64,000 nucleotides of DNA from Pratylenchus scribneri (GCA_030063045.1 JAQSEB010000016.1:1364001-1428000), one strand, 5' to 3'; positions 9,917-32,669 are shown, counted from the first letter of the stretch. The notes: generated by a model not told the origin, from the letters alone. Made by a program: numbers and translations.

Positions 9917-10718
9917 TGTCCACGACACGCCTTGACCGGACGGATGGACGCACCCCAAAATGACGATTGCCCACAGCAAAGGGCAATTAGTAATCCAGAA
10001 TCCTCCCAATGAAAAGGGCCTAGACTCCAAATTACTCAAAAATCCGAGTAGAAAATTGAAGACACAAAATTGAATTAAATAACTTTTATTGGGGTAAATT
10101 CAGTTGAAAACGCAGTAATGAGGAGAGGGAGAGAGATATTATAGGCCGGGGAAGGGCTTTTTATATGTCCAAAAAATAGGCGGGCAGATTCTTATCGGGC
10201 ACAAAAAAATGGGCCATGAAGCGGGGCAGCCAACAATGCGAAGGGGCCAACATTGAAGAACGAAGGGCAGCCAAACAATGCAAGGGAGGCCAAATAGAGG
10301 AGGACCATGCCAAGCAATGCAATGGGGCCAAATTGAAGAGGACCATGCCGGGCAAAGGGAGGGGACCGAGCCAAGCCAATTCAAACGGTTGTGGACGGGG
10401 CAATCGGACGAGAATCGGGCCACAACGAACGGGCGATGCAATCTGATTTGGGAGGAAAAAGGGGACCCACCCAGATTTAGATTAATTGGCCCATTTTCCC
10501 TCGATAAGAATAGAAAGAGTTAATTTATTTTGGCCCGAATTTTCCCCCCAAAACTAAATAATATGCCCTTTGTTTATTAATCCAAAAAATATGAAAGGGA
10601 TGGGGGATTAAGATGAATTTTGCCTTGGAGTTGATTAACTGAAATGGGAAAATATTGGCAATTTTAAATATTAAATCCAAAATAAATATTAAATCCAAAA
10701 ACTGTCGAAGACAGGTTT

Positions 10719-11058
10719 CAACTTTCCCCGTGTTTTTCTGCTGAACTACGAAAATCATCCAAGCCAAGCCGTGGGGCCCAAGCACTTACCCTTTATTCAA
10801 ATTTAAACAAAAACAAAACTTTCATTTTTATTTTTTTTCTTGTCAAGATTTTGTGTATTATTTTTGGATATGGATGTAAAGGATTTTGTTTTGTAGTGTT
10901 GTGCGAAAAAAAGTGTGAAATTGCATCATCCGAAAATCTTTCACAATTTTTGTTTTTATACCTTTCCACTCTTTTCCTTCATTTAATTAATTAAAATTAT
11001 AAATTTTCAGGTTATTTCATTTCTTTCACATTAGTTTAGTATAGAAAACATCCTAAAA
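10719..11058. other. Upstream region of the GTPase gene
   Basis: About 340 bp between the retroelement and the first ATG of the GTPase. It is AT- and T-rich with no recognisable TATA box and no ORF. A possible 3' splice site (AAATTTTCAG near 11010) could serve trans-splicing or a 5' UTR intron. The retroelement LTR could influence this promoter. Confidence 0.4.
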
Positions 11059-14000
11059 ATGGCTGGTTCAAACAAATTGGATTTCAGCAGCAATTCATCG
11101 GCAGCAGAAGAGAAATTACACGATAAAATGGCCAGCAAAAATTATCAAACACCAACAACAACAAAAACCACAACATTATCAAGCAATATAATTGAACATT
11201 TACTTCCACCCGAGAATGATATGGGTAATATTGAATACAAGTCGCAATTAGTAAATTAAATTAAATGTAAAATAATTAATCAGAAATGTTTTAAAGATAA
11301 ATCCATCTCTATCAAGGCTGCAACATTTGAGGTTATTCTTTTAAATTTTAATAAGGTTGCGAGAGTTATACAAAAATTATTAACAAAAAAAGATTCTGAA
11401 CATTTTTTAATCCTAGGAACTAGGGTGGCTCTATAACATAATCTTAAGGACCTTAATTGGGAATCCTAGATTAACTTAAAGTCAACATAAAATTGGCATA
11501 TGACATTGTGGATGAGGTTGCTCAAAATCTTTGGTAGATTGACAAAACGATAATATAATTGATAAATCTGCAGTTAAGAGGTTTTTTGGAAATAATATTT
11601 TTCAAGATTTTTATATAACATTCAATTATCGAAGTCAAAAACAAAATTAAAAACGCAAATTTAAACTACTGCTTTCAATCATTCTAAAAAATTTTATAAT
11701 TAAAAAAAATCAAAATGCATAATTCTCGCAAACCTGGAAATGGGAATCATAATTTTTAATAATTAATTTTCTCTATTTCAGCACCCAGATGAAATGGCGG
11801 TAAAAATGTTCATCAAAGTATATTTACTAAACATTTTATTTCAGATTATGCGAAGGCGACGGTGAAGCAATTTATGAAATTGGTGTAAATGATGATGGAA
11901 CATTCACTGGCTTAACCGAAAAACAAATGGAAGATTCGCTTCAAACAATTCAGGTAAAGTTGGAAAACAATTCGGATCAAGGTTTTTGGGACAAAACTTT
12001 GCGGATTATGGCTAAATTTAAATAATCGGTACTTTTGACTTATCTGGGCCCCGTTTCAATTAGCTACTTTAACTTTTAACTTTTTAAAAGTTAAAAGTCA
12101 AAGTTAAAAGTTAAAGTTAAAAGTAAAGTGTTTCAATTCGTTTTTAAAAGTTAAAATTAAAAGTTAAAAGTTAAAGGCAAAATTTTAAAAGTTAAAAGTA
12201 AAAATTTTAAAAGTTCAAATTAAAAGTTCTAAGTTAAAAGTAAAAGCGTTTCAATTAAATTTTTCTTACTTTTAATATTTCACCCTTAACTTTGAACTAA
12301 TTGAAACGCCTTTAAAAATTAATTCTCCATCAAATTCAAAGTAGATTAGCAAAATATAAATTAAATAATTATTTTGGAAAAATATTTATTCAAAACCATG
12401 CATTTCTTTAAATTTTTCCAATGTTTTATTCAACAATTCTTGCCCTTTTCTACGGCGTTCACGGGCATCTTGTGGACCCTCAGGCAAATTCAAATTTTCT
12501 TCCAATTCAGGATTATCCTCTCGGAATGGGTTTTGTCTATTAATATCATCAATAATTTCCTCTCTTTCTGCTTCATTTGTTTCCAAAATAAAGTTATAAA
12601 GATAAGCAGTGGCCATAATAATTGTAGAACAAATTCTCGGGTCTGTGAAGCGAAGTTCTCGAGACAAACAAGCAAATTTGGATTTCCAGCGCCCGAAAAC
12701 ACATTCAATGATAACTCGGCTCTTTGCGTGACTTCTAGAATAAAATAACAAATCATAAAACAAAATCAAATAATTTACGCATAGAAGCGCTTCAATAAAT
12801 CTGGAGAATCCGGAGCCAAAGGCCTCATTGGAATTAATTTCTCGCTGGCTCCATAGGCGGAGTCAGCAAGCAAATAAGCCCCTTCAAAAGGAATCTGGAA
12901 TTTTTGTGCCAGCGTTTCATTGTATACTCGAGCATCATTTGCTTTTCCTTAAAAATTTTCGAATTTAAACAAATTTATTTTAAAAACCGGGGAAACGGGC
13001 GGAAACAAATTGGAATTTTCCATCCGCGTCACAACAGGCCAAAACGCTGATACCATAACGAAGGTATCGTGAGAAATAAGCATTTTGATTAAATTTAGTA
13101 GAATCCGGGCCTATTATTGGCACTATCGTTCCATCTATAGCGCCAACCACATTTGGCAATCCAAATTTGGTAATTCGTGCAAATTTGAGTGCATTGTCAC
13201 GAAATCCAGCAATAGAATTAGGGAATTTAATGTAATCACGAAGAATGTCGTTTAAAACGATGGTGGTTTGCCGAATGAAGCGAGAAATGGAAGCTTTGGA
13301 TGGCCCTTTTCAAAAATTCTAATTAAATTTTATTTCAACGAAAAAGTCGTTTAAGATCATTCCAAAATGGATTTCGGCTATTATTAAGATTTATACCAAA
13401 AAGCAATTTATGTTTTCGGATTTTTCATTATTTAAAACACATAAACATGTTTTTAAACATCAATTTATAATAAACTAGCAAAACAAAATTTGATTGAAAT
13501 GTTTTAAACGACTTCGGTGTAAACACAAAGCAAATACAACCTTGCTCATCGAACAATGACGAGAAGTCACTATTATGTCCATAAAATCTCAAAGTAGCTA
13601 ATAATTTGAATTTGCCCTCAATTGCATTGTTAGTCGGAACAATCGGTTCCAGTCGACGTCCAATTAATTGCATTAATTTCTCAAATTGTGCCGGATAAAG
13701 GCGAAATCTCTCATAAAAATCCTTGGTGTTATCATGGATGATCATTGGTCTGTACCGTCGAACAGGCTTCTGAACAGTGTCATCATCGTCATCAGAACTT
13801 TCATAAATTGCTCGAAACATTTTAATATATTCTAACAAAATTAAAATATAAATAGGATGACTCAGAGAAATGAAAGGACAAATTTTTAGATAAACTTTTA
13901 AATGTGTAGAAATGGATGTGAAGATGATGTAAACAATATAAATCGATTTGTTATTGGCCGCCGGTTGGCTCTATTTTGAAAGAATGGTAGCCTACTAACA

Positions 14001-17000
14001 ATACTAGTGGTTATGGCCATTCATTGCGCCCCTTTGTGTTGGACACATTCATTTTATTTCATTCTTACTTCTTCCAAAGTCAATTTCATAAAATGCCTTT
14101 CTTTTTATAGCTTATAAAACTTTTTTGATAAAAATGTCAACAAAAAAGAATTTAACCGACGATGAAATTTACGCACTTTGTATTGCTGTCGAATCTCGCC
14201 ATCAAGAGCTATTTGGAAAGGCCAAAGGCCCTAACTACAAACAAAAAAAAATTGATGCGTGGAATGCCTTGAAGGGCGATCTAATTGCACAAGGCTTCAA
14301 ATGTTTCGAAGGAAAATCTGTCGATGACTTGCGTGATAACGTATACGGTTATCGCAAACGCAATACGGAAACCAAATGGAATAATAGTCGAAAAACTGGA
14401 GGTGCCGGTGTTCAGTGGAAAAATGTTAGTAAATTTGATAAAATTTATGTAAATTTTTCATATTAGTGGGAGGAAGTCATCATAAGGGCTGAAAAGTTTG
14501 CCGAAGATGTTTCAATTATGGAGGATGTGGGTGATTCTGGCGAGCAGCTAACTGATTGGCAAAAAAATGTCGAAAAGGAAATGAAGAAAGAAGAATCGGA
14601 GGAAAAGCCGATGATTTCCACGGCGGCTAGCAGCAGCACATCGGCTGCTGCAAAGGAGCTGATCGGCGAAACTCCCTCCCTCACCGGAGGCGGCCGCTCA
14701 AATATTCCAATCATCCAAATGCGCAATAAGCGCCAGAAGCCAAATGTGGGTGAAAATATATAGATATTGAGAAAAATTTGAAAAATAAAGGAGACTCCAA
14801 CTCCCGGTGACCTTTCGGCCAATAAGCGTTCAATGGATGAATTGAAACAGCAATTAATGGAAAAAGAAATTGAATTGAAAACCAAGCACCTGCAATTGGC
14901 TGATTATGACATTCAATATAAACGCCGAAGTGTAGAATTGGTTGAACTCCAGATTCAAAAATTGCAGCAAGAATTGGCAATGCGCGTTGGTGAAGAACTT
15001 GAAGGTGGTGAACGAATTATGAAGCAAAATGAATTTTGAGCTTATCAAAATATGTAAAATGCAATTATTTTGATAAAATATTTGTTGATAATTTTTTATT
15101 TGATGATTAAGCCACATTATTTTGAAAATTGAAAAAAAATCATAATTATAATTTTTAAGTTAAATCTTAGATCATTACATAGAGCAGAGTATTTCCTATA
15201 AAATATTTTTTATTTCATATTTGTACAATTTTTTCTTAATTTTTTATGATTTTTTAAACATTTTCAAAGTGATGTTTTAGGGCCTTTTTAGACTTTTAAA
15301 ATTTTCATTAAAAGTTAAAAGGAAAAGTTAAAAGTTACAAGCAACTTTTAAAATTAAAGGGAATTCAAAGTAATAATTGAAACAGAATCACCCTTAACTT
15401 TGAAAATTTGGCTTTTAACTTTGAACTTGTAACTTTTAACTTGAAAAATGCAATTGAAACGGAATAATGTCGAACTTTTAACTTTTACTTTTAACTTTGA
15501 AAATTTCGCTTTTAACTTTTAATTTTAGCTTTTAACTTTTAAAATTCAATTGAAACGGATTTACTTTTAACTTTTAAAAAGTTTAAAGTAAAAGTTCAAA
15601 GTTAAAAGTTAAAGTAGCTAATTGAAACGGGGCCCTGGTGGCAGGATGTTTTCGAATACAGGATCCCCTTAACCCTTACAGGTGATTAGGGTTACGAATA
15701 AGTGAGATGATGACCTATTCCTTCCTTAAAAACCGTAATCCTCCTATACCGGAGACCCATAGGGCTTGCATTTATCCTTCCCCAGTTGGACTAAAAAAAA
15801 ATTTGGACCCGGATAAACCACAAGTACCAAATAATCATTTATCATTTTAAAGAATAGAAAATAATAATTAAATATTTGATTGACCTATAAAACCTATTGA
15901 TAAATTTTATAAAAATTACGTATAAAAAGGTCAAAATTTAATTTAAAAAAATCAATTTGGCCAATCAATATTTTATTTGTTTTGCCATTTTCTACTCTTC
16001 AAAATGATATATTTAAATGATCAAAATATACAAAAGTTAAAACCAAAAACCTTGAGATTATACGAAATGTGTCGACACTTTTATTTTGCTTATAAAAATA
16101 TATTATTTAACCTAGAATTTGCAGAGTATGGCCTCATGTATAAATGCTGTTGTAACTATTCTAAACAAACGGGTTATTTACAATGTTGGCTGTGGAACGG
16201 AACCAAAATATTCAATTGAATTGCTCATTCGAAAGCTGCCAGATAGCAATTTGAAAGCGAATTTAAGGTTTTTAAGTATCATAAAAACAGAAATTTATAC
16301 ATCCGGAAAAATTTTGAAATGAATTAATTTAAATTTTTTTGAATTTACAAAATATTCTGATTTTTTTTTGACTTTTCAAAATTTTGAAACTACAATTTCC
16401 CAATAGAAATCTAAAATATTGTTAAATTTATTATGTATAGGATAGCCATAATTGGGAATGCCCAATCCGGGAAGTCAACACTTTGTGGAGTGCTCACCCA
16501 AGGCAAATTGGACAATGGGAATGGACAAGCACGCATTTCCATATTCAGGCATTTGCATGAATTCCGCTCCGGCAAAACATCGTCCATTTGCTTTGATTTG
16601 ATCGGATTCACAAAAGATGGACAAGTAAGGAAGGGTGAATAAATTGGATGCAATTAGGGTTTTTTGGCCATAACTTTCGTACATTGTGCCCAATTTAAAT
16701 CATTAATATATGATTTTAAAGAGTAGAAAATTGACTCAAATGATATGTTGATTGGTCATTGGCCAAATTACTAATAAATATTACAAAAATTATTGTCTAA
16801 TTGAAAAGCTAATTTTCAATTATATTTTTTGTAATGTTTTTCAATTTGGCCAATATATTTATCAATCAATTCGTCATTTTCTGTTCTTTAAAATGAACAT
16901 TTTGTGATTTTGATTAGCCAACAAATAAAATTATAGGTCAAAAAACCTTGAGATTATATGGTTATACTTATGATAATATTTTAATTTTTTTTTACAGTTA

Positions 17001-20000
17001 CTCAATTATAAAGAACATTCATTGGATGAATTGCTGGAACGATCATCAAAATTGGTTACATTAATCGGTCGGTTCTTTGTTGACGAGAAATTGTAAAAAC
17101 AGTTATGACCTAAAAACGAAAAAATACACCAAAATCGGACAATTTTCGTCATCTTGGCCATAAACTTTCTGCGGCCAATTTTAATTTAATCAAATTAATA
17201 TTCTAAATGATTAACGAAATTTATGTTTTATAAATGACTTAAATCTTAAAAGATATTTATCAAAATGTGTAAAATTCAAATAATCGATTTTTTATAGATT
17301 TAGCCGGTGATCGCAAATTTTTGAAAACAACAATTTACGGTGTTTCTGGCTACAATCCACATTATTGTGCGCTCACAATCAACGCACGGATTCCAATTAC
17401 GGCAATCACCCGGGAACATTATGGACTGGCAATGGCATTGGGCATTCCCATATTCATTGTTGTCACCAAAATTGATGTAATAAATGAAGCACAATTGGAA
17501 AGGTAGAGGTTTTTTTTTATTAATTAATTAATTAGGACCGATAACCAGGGTCATTTTTTCTGCTAATAAGGCTATACTAGCCATTTTATTGAAATCCGTT
17601 AAAAAAATTTTTTTCCATATAAAATATTTGGATTTGGAAAAATAGAGTTGACATGAGTTTTCTCTATCGACGGTATTTTTCAGTTTTTCAAAAAAAATTA
17701 TTCCAAAAAATTGAACTAACAAATTTGTGTTCACTCTTTACTTCGAGGTAAGGTATCCCGTAACCCATATCCCCGAGGCTGTTGTTCATTTGCTACGGGT
17801 ACGGGTCCACAGGATATTTTTCAGGAGATTTCGAACTCCCTCAAGCCTCCTCTCTATATAGCCCGGGCCGACCCCAGGCCGCGCGAAGCATCAAAAAAAA
17901 GTAAAGGGGGGAGGGACCCTTTTGTTTTACGATTTTCATAAAAATTCAGTAAAATTTTTCGCTGCGCGGAAATTTTTGACTAAAATTTTTCGCTGCGCGG
18001 CAATTTTTGACCAAAATTTTTCGCGGGCCACCCCTATCAGCAATTTCTGGCTACGGGCCTGATACTCATAGTGTAGTCCCGTAGACAGTCTTTAGTAACA
18101 CATCAACCTTGAAACCTGTAGATTTTTTGATTAAATTAATTTACAATTTTTTCCATTTTAGGATATTGGAATTTGTGGAAAAAAGATTGGTTGGATGTAC
18201 AGAATATTCTTTCCAAAGAATCACCAACAAGGAGGATGCTGAAAGGTTTTATTATTATTATTATTTCCTAGGATTTGACATTTTTCAACATAAATTTACT
18301 TACAAAAAAGTATTTTGGTCTCATTTTATGCCAATTTTTGTATAAGCCCAATGCCAACATTTACCATTTTGTGAGATATATCACAAATTTGGGCAAATGT
18401 TGGCATTGCCCCTTACCCAAAATGGCCAAATATTTCAATGACAAATAAGATCATTTTTATGTTTAGCTGACAAAATTACTCGGGAAAAATTGATTTTTTG
18501 AAAATTTTTGTCACACGCATAACTTCTTTTTTTAAATAATATTAAATTTTTAAATTTCATATTCTTATTTTAGTTCTGCATTATCAATGCCTTCTTCATC
18601 AGAAATCCCAGTTTTTTGCATTTGTTAGTAAAATTCAATTTTTCCATTTTTATTTTTAAATATTTCTAATTTAAGCAAATGTTACGGGTCAAAATTTGGA
18701 TATTCTTTCACATTTTTTGGCTCATTTGCCTCAACTTGATTGTCTTCCCCTTTTGAAAAATGTTGAATCTCAAAAACAACAACAACAAAGGTGTTCTTCT
18801 CATTTGCCGACAGCTGCAGAGGAATTGCCACTTTTTTATATTGAAGAAATTTTTCGGTCAGAAAAGGTATAAATCTGCCTTTTTTTAACGGAACCATTCC
18901 ATAATACGAAAAATTAATTTTAAAAACCATTATTTTAATTTTGTTACTTTTCGGTTACTGTTCGCAAAAGCAAATTTTTAACACCCCTCAAGAAAAGTGC
19001 CTCTATTCATTATACAATATCAATCATAGGATGGTTCTAATTTTCCTAAGGCCTTAATGATCATCTAAAAAACTTAGGCAACTCTTAGCCACCCCGTAAG
19101 ATTAACTTCAGGGAAATTATTGTGTTATAGAGGGGATGAAATCTTTAATCTTTGTACTGAAAACCGATAAGTAGGCTAAATTTTTTTACATTTTCATCTT
19201 TTTTGTTTGCATAAAATTTGATGAGAAAATCACATATATAATGAGGATTAATTTCATTTTTTTGGCATAAATTTTCTGCCCTATTTTACCTATTTTTTTT
19301 CACTATTTTGAGGGAAAATTTGATTGAAAAAATTCATTAAAAAAAGTTACTCTTTTAAACTCATTTTTGGCAAATTTCACAAAAAACCTTACTTTTCAAT
19401 TTTTACGAACTAAAACTCCCATTCCTACCATTTAGAATCTATTTAAATTTTTTTAATATAATAAAATGACAAAATTTAAGGTTGGCACCATCATTTGCGG
19501 GTTATTGGCCGAAGGAAATATGGCTGAAGGGGATCGAGTCAAATTTGGTCCAAATTCCCGAGGAGAATATTGCACAGCAACCATCGAAAGTATTCATCGG
19601 AATAAGCAACCTGTGTTGAGGATTGTGGCCGGCGACAGTGCATCAATTGTTCTACAGGGTCCATCCAATGATTATTTGAATGCCACTTTACGGAGGGTGA
19701 GTTTCCCATCAGCAAAGATTTTACCCAAAAATGGTTCTTCGGGGAAAAAGCTAGCCAAAAGAGACAAAGATGCAGAAACAGAAAATGAAATGAGAGGTCC
19801 ATTTGAATTGGGTTTTATCCTTGCCGGAAGAGGGGGAGGGGGTCGGAGGATATTCTGCCGGAAGCCCTATGAATCAGGCTAACCTAAAGGCAAAATGTTT
19901 GCCCAAAAATTTCAACTTTTTCGAATGATTATTAGCTTGGAGTTTAATATACATATTGGTATAATTTTATATAGAATTAGGATGATTTGATTAGAGAAAG

Positions 20001-20946
20001 AATTAGTGGATTTGATTGGAAATTGGTAAAATTTAAAACCAAAAAAGAGGCCAAAATAAGCCAAACTCGGGCAGTTTTCTTTGTTTTTTGGCCTAATTTT
20101 CAGACAATTCATAATTTGATTCACTCATTTTGATATTAAAATGCTCACAAGAAAGAGATTAAGTACAAAAAAATATAAAAGTTTTACTAATAGTTAGAAA
20201 GATTGATGAGATATTGTCCAAAAAGCGCTAAATTCGGGTAACCATAGCCAATCTATAAAATGTTTTTAAATTAATTCATCATTTTAATATTTATTTTTAT
20301 CATAGGGCATGGTGGTCATCAATGAATTTAGCGATGAAATGTTCAGTTGGAAATTCAAAGCACGCTTCTATTTATTGCAACATTTTGGTGAACTTTTCAT
20401 TGGCTTCCAAGGAACAAGTTAGCAAAACTTTTATTTATTTGTCAAAAAAACTTTAAAAATGTCTAAAAAATATTTAATTTATTCAATCAAAACTTAGGTT
20501 TACCTAATTCTAACTTACGTTTTTGAACCATTAAACCAAAATTGGATTAAGTCGTTTAAAACCCATTAATTGTTGATCAAACCGTGACCAAATTATATAC
20601 CATTCAACACATTTTGACCAGCAGGCTCTATCCAATTTTGGGTATATATGCTTTGTAATATAGGACAAACCCTTCCTTAAACTGTTACAATTTCTGCTAT
20701 TTTTTCGACAAATTAAACCTTAATTTTTAATTGAATATTTTTTTTCTAGTTTACATTGGCTCACTGCGTCGAACCGTAACAATTGTGGATTTTGATGAGG
20801 CATCTATAACCGAATGCAAATGGTACCGGGGAGTAACATTCAAATTTGTGCAACAACCGGAATATGTTCGCGTTGGAATGCCGCTGATTTTTCGTGAACG
20901 TACAACAAAAGCATACGGAATTATTGATGAAACGGTGTCACTTTAG
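11059..20946 (+). CDS. GTPBP1: GTPBP1/2-family translational GTPase, 14 exons
   Basis: Exons: 11059-11250, 11297-11331, 11782-11799, 11845-11953, 16125-16267, 16441-16624, about 17000-17067, 17298-17502, 18162-18245, 18574-18623, 18676-18866, 19481-19696, 20306-20417, 20750-20946; about 600 residues, normal for the family. Phases agree and the product tracks animal GTPBP1/2 along its length: TQMKWRL motif, P-loop GNAQSGKST, HLHEFRSGKTSS switch I, DLAGDRKF (G3), TKID (G4), SNVTG (G5), then two beta-barrel domains. The family resembles EF-Tu/eRF3 and is linked to ribosome rescue and mRNA decay in the cytosol. The usual His after DxAG is Asp here. Exons 2 and 3 are tiny (35 and 18 nt). Intron 4 carries a 3.6-kb Harbinger element. 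GTPBP1 and GTPBP2 cannot be separated with confidence. Confidence 0.88.
12386..13820 (-). CDS. Harbinger transposase, DDE_Tnp_4 type, four exons
   Basis: Exons on the minus strand: 13820-13541, 13305-12988, 12947-12779, 12734-12386. The N-terminus is acidic (DDDDD), then a helix-turn-helix-like region (PSKASISRFIRQT). The catalytic residues are in their usual settings: Asp in VVGAIDGT, Asp in LLADSAYG, Glu in SRVIIECVFGRWKSKF. The motif NDARVY corresponds to the family's H-D-x-RV block. The start was taken at 13820 (MFRAIYE); the frame extends slightly upstream without an ATG. The first intron (13306-13540) holds a roughly 190-bp MITE-like insert that would have to be spliced out. The product would act with the neighbouring Myb-like protein at the terminal repeats. 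Confidence 0.85.
13335..13525. mobile_element. MITE-like insert in the Harbinger transposase
   Basis: About 190 bp with inverted ends: CGAAAAAGTCGTTTAAGATC at the left and GAAATGTTTTAAACGACTTCGG at the right. A related copy lies at 35806-36003; both share the right end almost exactly and an internal segment resembling TATTTTCGGAT. No coding capacity. Confidence 0.6.
14134..15039 (+). CDS. Harbinger Myb/SANT-like DNA-binding protein
   Basis: Exons 14134-14424, 14467-14745 and 14791-15039, all joined in phase 0; about 273 residues. The first 95 residues resemble the MADF/Myb-SANT-like domain of Harbinger second proteins (TDDEIYALCIAVESRHQELF, then the WNALKGDL and VDDLRDNVYGYRKR blocks). The middle is acidic and Ser/Ala-rich, and the last 65 residues are a Gln/Glu/Lys-rich probable coiled coil (ELKQQLMEKEIELKTKHLQ). 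In this superfamily the second protein binds transposon ends and helps transposase enter the nucleus. ATG at 14134 is the first in frame. It is transcribed divergently from the transposase with about 310 bp between the starts. Confidence 0.8.
15836..16010. repeat. Dispersed palindromic intron element, copy 1
   Basis: AT-rich fold-back element with ends like CATTTTAAAGAATAGAAAAT and ATTTTCTACTCTTCAAAATG, followed by CAAAAACCTTGAGATTATACG. Copies with the same ends occur at 16715-16905 and 23090-23290, in introns of both plus-strand genes. Confidence 0.6.
16715..16905. repeat. Dispersed palindromic intron element, copy 2
   Basis: Same family as 15836-16010: opens GATTTTAAAGAGTAGAAAATTG and closes ATTTTCTGTTCTTTAAAATG, with TTTGGCCAAT in the arms. 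Located in GTPase intron 6. Confidence 0.6.
18349..18425. repeat. Short hairpin element, copy 1
   Basis: Inverted arms AATGCCAACATTTACCA and CAAATGTTGGCATT around a short loop. Near-copies occur at 23505-23590, 27115-27195 (one arm clear) and 29170-29275, always in introns and framed by CCATTTTGGGTAAGG-like sequence. Confidence 0.65.
19976..20245. repeat. Intronic repeat shared by the GTPase and TTLL genes
   Basis: This roughly 270-bp segment (TTTGATTGGAAATTGG, CCAAAATAAGCCAAA, CGGGCAGTTTTC, then CGGGTAACC) recurs at 25760-26015 in a TTLL5-like intron. No inverted ends are obvious. It is a non-coding dispersed repeat. Confidence 0.55.
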
Positions 20947-21850
20947 AATAAAAAGAATGAAGGAAATAGTGTAGAAATCATTACTGATTATAGAGAGAAA
21001 TTATTTTTCAATGTTTTTTTTTATTTTAAATGGCAATTTTGTTTACATTGTATTTTTCCTTACCATTATCATTTTACTTATATATTGGTTATATTATACC
21101 TACTAATTTTTCACCAAATTACACTGCAATTATTTTTTTTAATAATCACCTGCTTTTATTTATAGAAAACACCTCAATTTTATTCAATTAGTAGCCTCAT
21201 TTTATGTATTTATTATTCACTGTTCACTCCCAAACTTGGTGCGGAAAATCATAATTTTGACTATGATCAAATGTCTAATTGACCTCTCTAACAGGGGCCG
21301 GTTTTAGACCCTACAAACCTTTTATCAATTTGTAGATCTCATCAAGACGCTTCGAATGGTATCCGGTTTGTAGGGTTTAAAACTGGTCCCTAATTTTGAG
21401 GTCAATGAGACATTGATCCATTTTTACAATTTCGACAAAATTGACGATTTTTCGCACCATGGATTTACCGAACCATGCTCCCAAATCCCTATAGCTAGAA
21501 CCTGAATGCCAAAATCCCTATACCCAAATTAACTGCACTCAAAATCACATACTCAACCTAAATTCTACAATTGTTTGACTCCCCGCTCCCAAACATTTCA
21601 GCAGTTTTCACAAAGTTAGCTCCTTATCCTAACCTAAAAAGTTTTCTTTTCTCTGTAAAGATTTTTGGTTAATCCTCCCCCCCCATTTATCAATCTATAG
21701 TTTTACTTAATTAGTTGTTAGCCAAATGCCTTATTTAAAAATGATGTATAAAAAGTGTACAAGTAAATTAATCAAATTTTTTTAATTCATTTTAAATTGA
21801 ACTTTTATTTATTTTTTTTCATATTTGATTTTCAAATATTGATCAAATAG
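20947..21850. other. Intergenic region between the GTPase and TTLL5-like genes
   Basis: An AATAAA lies one base after the GTPase stop (20948), with further AT-rich sequence that could hold other poly(A) signals. A palindromic MITE occupies about 21290-21395: GGGCCGGTTTTAGACCCTAC at the left and GTAGGGTTTAAAACTGGTCCC at the right; a decayed relative is at 53140-53400. No ORF is supported. Confidence 0.55.
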
Positions 21851-32187
<10,337 letters not shown>

Positions 32188-32648
32188 ATGAATTTTGAGG
32201 GCCAAACGAATAATACACGCATTAACAATTTTAATTTCACATTTATTTTCATTTTGTTTTATTTTATTATTTTTTTCTGTTGCACACCGGATAAATCAAT
32301 GTTGTCCAATTTATATATAAAGTGGATAATAGCCTCCATAAAAAACGCAGGAAAATTGATTATTATGCAAAAATAAGTGGAAATGAAAATATTTTCGGAT
32401 ATACTATATAAGATCACCCGTAAAAAATTGCGAGTTAAACCGTCTAAATTAATTTTTTATGACTTCTAATGAACGAAGTGTGCATTAGCATTTTGTGTAA
32501 ATGTGTAAAATTCAAGAATAAAAAATTTTGAGTGGCGAAAAAGAAAAAAGGATACGAATTTTTCCGGTGAGCATTTTTAGAATGGATTCATAGCATAAGA
32601 GGGTGAAAAATATGTAAAAACCCTAGATTTAATACACAATGCGCAGAA
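32188..32648. other. 3' UTR and intergenic DNA after the TTLL gene
   Basis: AT-rich, with an AATAAA at 32517 about 330 bp past the stop. Nothing else is recognised. Confidence 0.5.
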
Positions 32649-32669
32649 TTGTCGTCATGTGTTTCAGAA

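Larger units (their letters stand above)
43..10713 (-). mobile_element. Complete BEL/Pao LTR retrotransposon with envelope region
   Basis: Two direct LTRs (43-839 and 9917-10713) begin TG and end CA and are flanked by the same 5-bp target duplication, GGTTT (38-42 and 10714-10718). Coding is on the minus strand, so the right LTR is the 5' LTR. Sense order is leader, gag-protease-RT-RNase H (5779-9552), integrase plus envelope (1673-5737), small third ORF (879-1301), 3' LTR. Gag-RT-RH-IN order, a BEL-type integrase C-terminal domain and the phlebovirus-G2-like envelope match the BEL lineage known from nematodes (Cer7, Tas). Long open frames and LTRs that look identical suggest a recent insertion. 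It sits about 340 bp upstream of the GTPase start codon. Whether it can still move or form particles cannot be judged from sequence alone. Confidence 0.93.
12047..15634. mobile_element. PIF/Harbinger DNA transposon in a GTPase intron
   Basis: Terminal inverted repeats begin GGCCCCGTTTCAATTAGC and end with the exact complement, flanked by a 3-bp duplication CTG (12044-12046, 15635-15637). The ends extend into long subterminal arrays of AAAGTT/AACTTT units (about 12060-12300 and 15290-15620). Inside are the two genes typical of the superfamily, transcribed divergently: a DDE transposase on the minus strand and a Myb/SANT-like protein on the plus strand. Both frames look intact apart from a MITE-like insert in a transposase intron, so the element may be recently active. 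Superfamily members usually duplicate TWA; CTG is a variant. Confidence 0.9.

Noticed and set aside
18682..18930. An 82-codon minus-strand ORF
   Set aside because: Antisense shadow of GTPase exon 11, which aligns well with the family on the plus strand.
19466..19882. A 138-codon ORF as an independent gene
   Set aside because: Its first part is GTPase exon 12 (19481-19696). The remainder runs past a strong GTGAGT donor into intron, and homology resumes in the next exon.
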